Source of the DNA: Arthrobacter sp. 260
GTDB lineage: Bacteria > Actinomycetota > Actinomycetes > Actinomycetales > Micrococcaceae
Assembly: GCF_013116745.1 (NCBI RefSeq)
Contig: NZ_JABFOE010000007.1
Span: 146,049 to 210,048, forward strand
DNA: 64,000 bases
Direction of reading: 5' to 3'
Shown: positions 60,804 through 64,000 of the stretch, piece after piece
Numbering within the stretch: the first letter of the stretch is position 1
Layout of the letters: every line of letters starts with the position of its first letter
Translations under genes and position numbers: made by a program
The notes under the pieces: generated by a model
Seen by the model: the letters and a program-made list of their open reading frames with translations, nothing else
Database searches by the model: none
What the model was told of the DNA's origin: nothing

Positions 60804-62330
60804 CTAGGCGGTGGTGATCCTGTCGTCGGCGGCCTTTTCAGCAGCGATCCGCTTGAAGGAGCGGGTGCCCTTCACCGCGAGGTCGAACTCTGCTTCGATC
60901 TCGGAGTTGGACTTCCAGGTGAGCTTGCTGACGACGATGGCGACGATCAGGTTGAGGAAGAAACCGGGGACGATTTCGTACATGGTGTCGGCAAGGGCGG
61001 AGTTGCCCCAGGTGAAGACCACGACGGCACCGGAAACCATGCCGGCGAGGGCGCCGGGCATGGTGAGCTTCTTCCAATAGAGGGCCAGGAGAACGGTGGG
61101 GCCGAAGGCAGCGCCGAACCCGGCCCAGGCAAACGCGACCAGCGAGAGGATCGATTCGCTGCGCCCCGAGGCCAGGACGATGGCGACAATCGCGACGACC
61201 AGAACGCCCAGACGACCAAGGACGACGCCCTGCTTGTTGGTGAGGGTGCGCTTGGAGACCATGTTGTAGAGATCCTCGACGAGGGCTGAGGAGCAGACCA
61301 CCAGCTGCGAGGAAATGGTGCTCATCACCGCTGCGAGGACCGCTGCCAGGATGATGCCGGCGACGAAGGGGTGGAAGAAAGCCTGTGACAGGTCCAGGAA
61401 CACGGCTTCGGGGTCAGTCAGCGACAGATCCGGGTTCTGCTGGAAGTAGGCGATACCAACCAGTGCGGTGGAGATGGCGCCAATGACGGTGAGGACCATC
61501 CAGCCCACACCGATCCGTCGTCCGGCAACGGCGTCCTGCGGGGTGCGCATGGCCATGAAGCGGACGATGATGTGCGGCTGGCCGAAGTAGCCGAGGCCCC
61601 AGGAGGCAGCCGAGATGATGGCAACCGTTGAGCCGCCGGCGACGATGTTCAGGAACGACGGATCAACCTGGCGAATAGAGTCGGTCAGGCCACCGAAGCC
61701 GCCGACCTGTACCAGTCCGATGATGGGAACGATGATGAGTGCGACGAGCATCAGCAGGCCCTGGGCAACATCAGTGAAGGTGGCACCCATGAAGCCGCCA
61801 AAGAGGGTGTAGGCGATGGTGACCGCGGCGACGATGATCATGCCAACGGTGTAGTTGGAGTTGAACGAGCTCTCGAAGAAGACGCCGCCAGCGACCATGC
61901 CGGAGGAGACATAGAAGGTGAAGAACACCAGGATGATGATTCCGGAGACGATCCGCAGGATGCGGGTCTTGTCTTTGAGCCGGTTCTCGAGGAAGCTCGG
62001 CACGGTGATCGAGTTGTTCGACACCTCGGTGTAGCTGCGCAACCGTGGTGCAACGAATTTCCAGTTGAGCCAGGCTCCGATGGTAAGGCCAATGGCTATC
62101 CAGATCTCGATCAGACCGGAGACGTAGATTGCTCCTGGGAGTCCGAGGAGGAGCCATCCCGACATGTCGGAGGCTCCTGCGCTGAGGGCTGCCACGCCCG
62201 GCTTGAGTCCACGGCCGGCGAGCATATAGTCGTCGAGGTCCGAGGTTCTCTTGAAGGCATACCATCCGATTCCGAGCATGGCGCCCATATAGATCACCAT
62301 TGCGATGATTTGGAATGTCTGGTCGGGCAT
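60804..62330 (-). CDS. putP: sodium/proline symporter
   Basis: SSS-family transporter, 508 aa, about 13 TM segments. Na+ site residues in TM2 (LSAGASDMSGWLLLGLPGA) and the Ser-rich TM9 (AAVMSTISSQLVVCSSALVEDLY) match PutP; GRGLKPGVAALSAGASDMSG is typical. ATG with GAGGA seven bases upstream. A proline dehydrogenase gene is not adjacent. Confidence 0.93.
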   Translation of the reverse strand: MPDQTFQIIAMVIYMGAMLGIGWYAFKRTSDLDDYMLAGRGLKPGVAALSAGASDMSGWLLLGLPGAIYVSGLIEIWIAIGLTIGAWLNWKFVAPRLRSYTEVSNNSITVPSFLENRLKDKTRILRIVSGIIILVFFTFYVSSGMVAGGVFFESSFNSNYTVGMIIVAAVTIAYTLFGGFMGATFTDVAQGLLMLVALIIVPIIGLVQVGGFGGLTDSIRQVDPSFLNIVAGGSTVAIISAASWGLGYFGQPHIIVRFMAMRTPQDAVAGRRIGVGWMVLTVIGAISTALVGIAYFQQNPDLSLTDPEAVFLDLSQAFFHPFVAGIILAAVLAAVMSTISSQLVVCSSALVEDLYNMVSKRTLTNKQGVVLGRLGVLVVAIVAIVLASGRSESILSLVAFAWAGFGAAFGPTVLLALYWKKLTMPGALAGMVSGAVVVFTWGNSALADTMYEIVPGFFLNLIVAIVVSKLTWKSNSEIEAEFDLAVKGTRSFKRIAAEKAADDRITTA

Positions 62331-62502
62331 GACGAGGTCCTCTCATATTTTGCTTGGAATTTGCTGAGTGCAGCCGCCGACTATGCCAAAGACCAGCGCT
62401 ATTGGCTAATAAGGTGATAGGCCTCACACTGTGTTGACGTGCCTTTTCGCGGTGTTAGGAAGTATGCTGTCTACTTTTGTGTCGGCGTCCTGATAGCTCT
62501 TT

Positions 62503-62757
62503 CGATGGCTGAGGGGCCCTGGCCAGGAGTAGTGGTCATGACGTGGCCAGGAGTGGCCGCCACCCCCGCTGAGCGGGGATGCCAGCCAGGCCCGGACCCC
62601 AGGCATCAGCGTCCCGGTTAGGTCTTCCGATGCTTGAGGGGGGGGGCCCTGGCCAGGAGTGCTGGTCATGACGTGGTGCTCTGGCCAGGAGTGCTGGTCA
62701 TGAGTAGGGGTGTCCGCCATCCCCGCTGAGCGGCGATGCAGGCCAGGCCTGCCAGAC
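62503..62757. repeat. imperfect duplication with CTGGCCAGGAGT motif copies
   Basis: A block starting CGATG at 62503 and again at 62628 repeats the order GGGGCCCTGGCCAGGAGT, GGTCATGACGTGG, CCAGGAGT, CCGCTGAGCGG, GCCAGGCC. The unit CTGGCCAGGAGT-(AG/GC)-TGGTCATGA occurs three times (62519-62541, 62649-62671, 62681-62703). No mobile element ORF is attached. Confidence 0.7.
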
Positions 62758-62804
62758 CTGCCGGGCCTGCCGGACCTGCCGGACCCGCCAGACCTGCAGG
62801 ACCC
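62742..62804. repeat. 9-bp tandem repeat, seven copies
   Basis: Seven near-identical 9-mers of the form GCC(A/G)G(A/G)CC(T/C) from 62742 to 62804, immediately after the larger duplication. A microsatellite-like run that could change length by slippage. Confidence 0.75.
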
Positions 62805-62969
62805 GTCGAGGCCCGCGCCTAGGCGTGAGACGTAGACCGTAAGCGTCCTGATCGTGAAGGTCGTTCGGGTCCAGGTTCGTAGACGCGTGCCGCCTCGCGA
62901 CGCGGCTGGCCTAAGGGGACTGGCTCGGAAGGACTACGTTTCTTGAGGGGGTGGAAAAGCTACCTTCCT

Positions 62970-64000
62970 TCAGAAGGGTGGTGGGTCTTCCTTTGGTGCC
63001 GGTGGTGGGTCTGGTCTGGTGAGGTAGGTTTCCCCGGCGGGTGAGATCGCGATGATCATTCCGGGTTCGGGTTGTCGGTAGTGCCAGTAGCCCTCGGATT
63101 TGAGCTTGTGGTGGCGTTTACACAGCGCCGCCAAATTGCCGTAGCTGGTTTTCCCGCCCTGTGACCAGGGTGTGGTGTGGTCGAGTTCGCAGAACACCGC
63201 CAACCGGTTACACCCCGGATGCCTACACGTCCGATCCCTGACCCTGACCGCGTCCTGGAGGTCCTTCGGAACCCGGTAGGTAGTGGCGTCGGCCCCAAGC
63301 CTCGCCCCGGTGAACGGGTGGGTAAGAATCCTCGTGAATGATGGTGCGTGCCCAGCAAGTCTTCGGGCGGTGTCGGGGTCAATCGGACCGTACCCTTCCA
63401 ACTCTCCCGGGGCGTCCCCACCGAGGAGAGTCATCACGGGGACCGTGACGAACACTCTCGCCTGCACACCCCAGAAGGCACCTGCACCACCAGCAACACG
63501 GCCGATCGGCTCGCCCACGGCAGTCGATCCGCCGTTCCCTGGCATCCCGTCCAGTCCGTTGATCCCGTCAACGACTGGTCCTCCGGTATTTATGTGCCCG
63601 GTGGCACTGGCACTGGTGAGGACATCGATCAGGACGTCGGCGCGTAGTTGGGTGAGGGTTCGTGGTTCGTCGGGGCCTTGGAGGTGGCGGGCGGCGGTGT
63701 CGACGCGGTGGAAGATCCCGGCAGCCTGATCCACGGGTAGGTAGGCTTCGAGCCAGGCCATCCCGTCGTAGCTGGGGGTCAGGAACACCCCGCGTTCCTT
63801 CACCGCCCTCTTACGCCTGACGGTGATGGATTCGGGGTGGAGTTCTTCGCGGAGCCGGTTCGCCTGCTGCCGGAACTTCGTCACCGTGGTCAGGGCCGCC
63901 ATCCCGATCAGTCGTGCCTCAAAGTCCGCAGTGATACCCGGGTTGGTGTCGGGGATGCTGGTCGCTTCCTCGACCACAGCCCACGCATGCCGTTTACTGA
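62970..64000 (-). CDS. DUF222/HNH endonuclease-like protein (5' end beyond window)
   Basis: C-terminal 343 residues of a DUF222 protein. DUF222 helices (RLREELHPESITVRRKRAV, AYLPVDQAAGIFHRV) are followed by an HNH nuclease motif: CRHPGC...CELDHTTPWSQGG...NLAALCKRHHKLK. The reading frame stays open to base 64000, so the N terminus lies outside; the family is usually 400-550 aa. Multi-copy in Micrococcaceae, function unproven, possibly linked to mobile elements. Confidence 0.85.
   Translation of the reverse strand, partial: SKRHAWAVVEEATSIPDTNPGITADFEARLIGMAALTTVTKFRQQANRLREELHPESITVRRKRAVKERGVFLTPSYDGMAWLEAYLPVDQAAGIFHRVDTAARHLQGPDEPRTLTQLRADVLIDVLTSASATGHINTGGPVVDGINGLDGMPGNGGSTAVGEPIGRVAGGAGAFWGVQARVFVTVPVMTLLGGDAPGELEGYGPIDPDTARRLAGHAPSFTRILTHPFTGARLGADATTYRVPKDLQDAVRVRDRTCRHPGCNRLAVFCELDHTTPWSQGGKTSYGNLAALCKRHHKLKSEGYWHYRQPEPGMIIAISPAGETYLTRPDPPPAPKEDPPPF

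Larger units (their letters stand above)
62331..62969. other. repeat-rich non-coding region between putP and HNH gene
   Basis: About 640 bases without a credible gene. The first 110 bases form the putP promoter region. Then follow a duplicated 90-130-bp block containing three copies of a 23-bp motif, and a 9-bp tandem repeat run (62742-62804). The 98-residue frame on the minus strand here is a translation of the repeats, not a gene. Confidence 0.7.

Noticed and set aside
62424..62720. 98-codon minus-strand ORF across the repeats
   Set aside because: Its translation just repeats the DNA duplication (HSWP-type units), and no ribosome site or family is seen.
62500..62820. CRISPR array
   Set aside because: Repeats are few, unevenly spaced, without unique equal spacers and no cas genes are near.
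63020..63045. GGTTTCCCC in the HNH gene as another copy of the DUF559-flanking repeat
   Set aside because: Only nine bases match, inside a coding region with no partner arm.

Overview
The window is high-GC DNA with many GTG/TTG starts, tightly packed operons with ATGA/GTGA overlaps, menaquinone genes including a prenyl-chain reductase, GAF-ANTAR regulators, PucR/GABA genes, a class F-like sortase and a DUF222/HNH protein. Together these point to an actinomycete, most likely Micrococcaceae (Arthrobacter-like). That placement comes from gene content and style, not from a marker tree. I find no tRNA, rRNA, CRISPR array, prophage or intact insertion sequence.

Layout: 1-2878 is the 3' end of a 2-oxoacid dehydrogenase operon (E1 alpha partial, E1 beta, E2). 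2.8-8.7 kb holds an EEP-fold hydrolase, a metallo-beta-lactamase-fold hydrolase, a cupredoxin lipoprotein with a small membrane partner, an MFS carrier, a PAP2 phosphatase and a lipoprotein. 8.7-22.6 kb is mainly menaquinone biosynthesis (menC, menD, isochorismate synthase, menG, geranylgeranyl-reductase-like protein, polyprenyl diphosphate synthase), interrupted by a PhoX phosphatase, a VanY/FG-GAP secreted peptidase and a polar amino-acid ABC importer. 22.6-27.1 kb is a run of single genes: a DUF559 nuclease-like protein flanked by long inverted repeats, HIT and SUKH-like proteins, a TRIC channel, a glycolipid-binding-like protein and an esterase. 27.15-27.62 kb is a structured, gene-poor gap with possible tiny ORFs. 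27.6-32.6 kb has two tandem GAF-ANTAR regulators, a fatty acid desaturase, a DksA-like zinc finger, and a sortase with its probable surface-protein substrate.

32.8-43.9 kb is a polyamine/GABA catabolic region. PucR regulator, gamma-aminobutyraldehyde dehydrogenase and GABA transaminase are followed by an XRE/DUF2975 pair with an 18-bp palindrome. Next come a TetR regulator divergent from putrescine oxidase, a universal stress protein, an APC permease and a second universal stress protein. Read as a pathway: import by the permease, oxidation of putrescine to 4-aminobutanal, oxidation to GABA, transamination to succinate semialdehyde. 44-50.5 kb holds RarD, a ferredoxin-NADP reductase, and a GAF-domain regulator with an aldehyde dehydrogenase and DUF779 protein. 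50.7-54.7 kb is an MMPL exporter between two TetR genes. 54.8-56.8 kb is a Fur-catalase pair. 56.9-62.3 kb has two overlapping alpha/beta hydrolases, an MFS carrier, HtpX and a PutP-type symporter. 62.3-62.97 kb is non-coding and repeat-rich, and the window ends inside a DUF222/HNH gene.

Strongest leads for new biology: (1) the DUF559 gene bracketed by two copies of the same long inverted repeat; (2) the sortase paired with a substrate carrying an NVQTA-like motif instead of LPXTG; (3) the 27.2-27.6 kb structured gap beside ANTAR genes; (4) the stress-protein-interleaved polyamine locus; (5) the perfect operator-like palindrome of the DUF2975/XRE pair.
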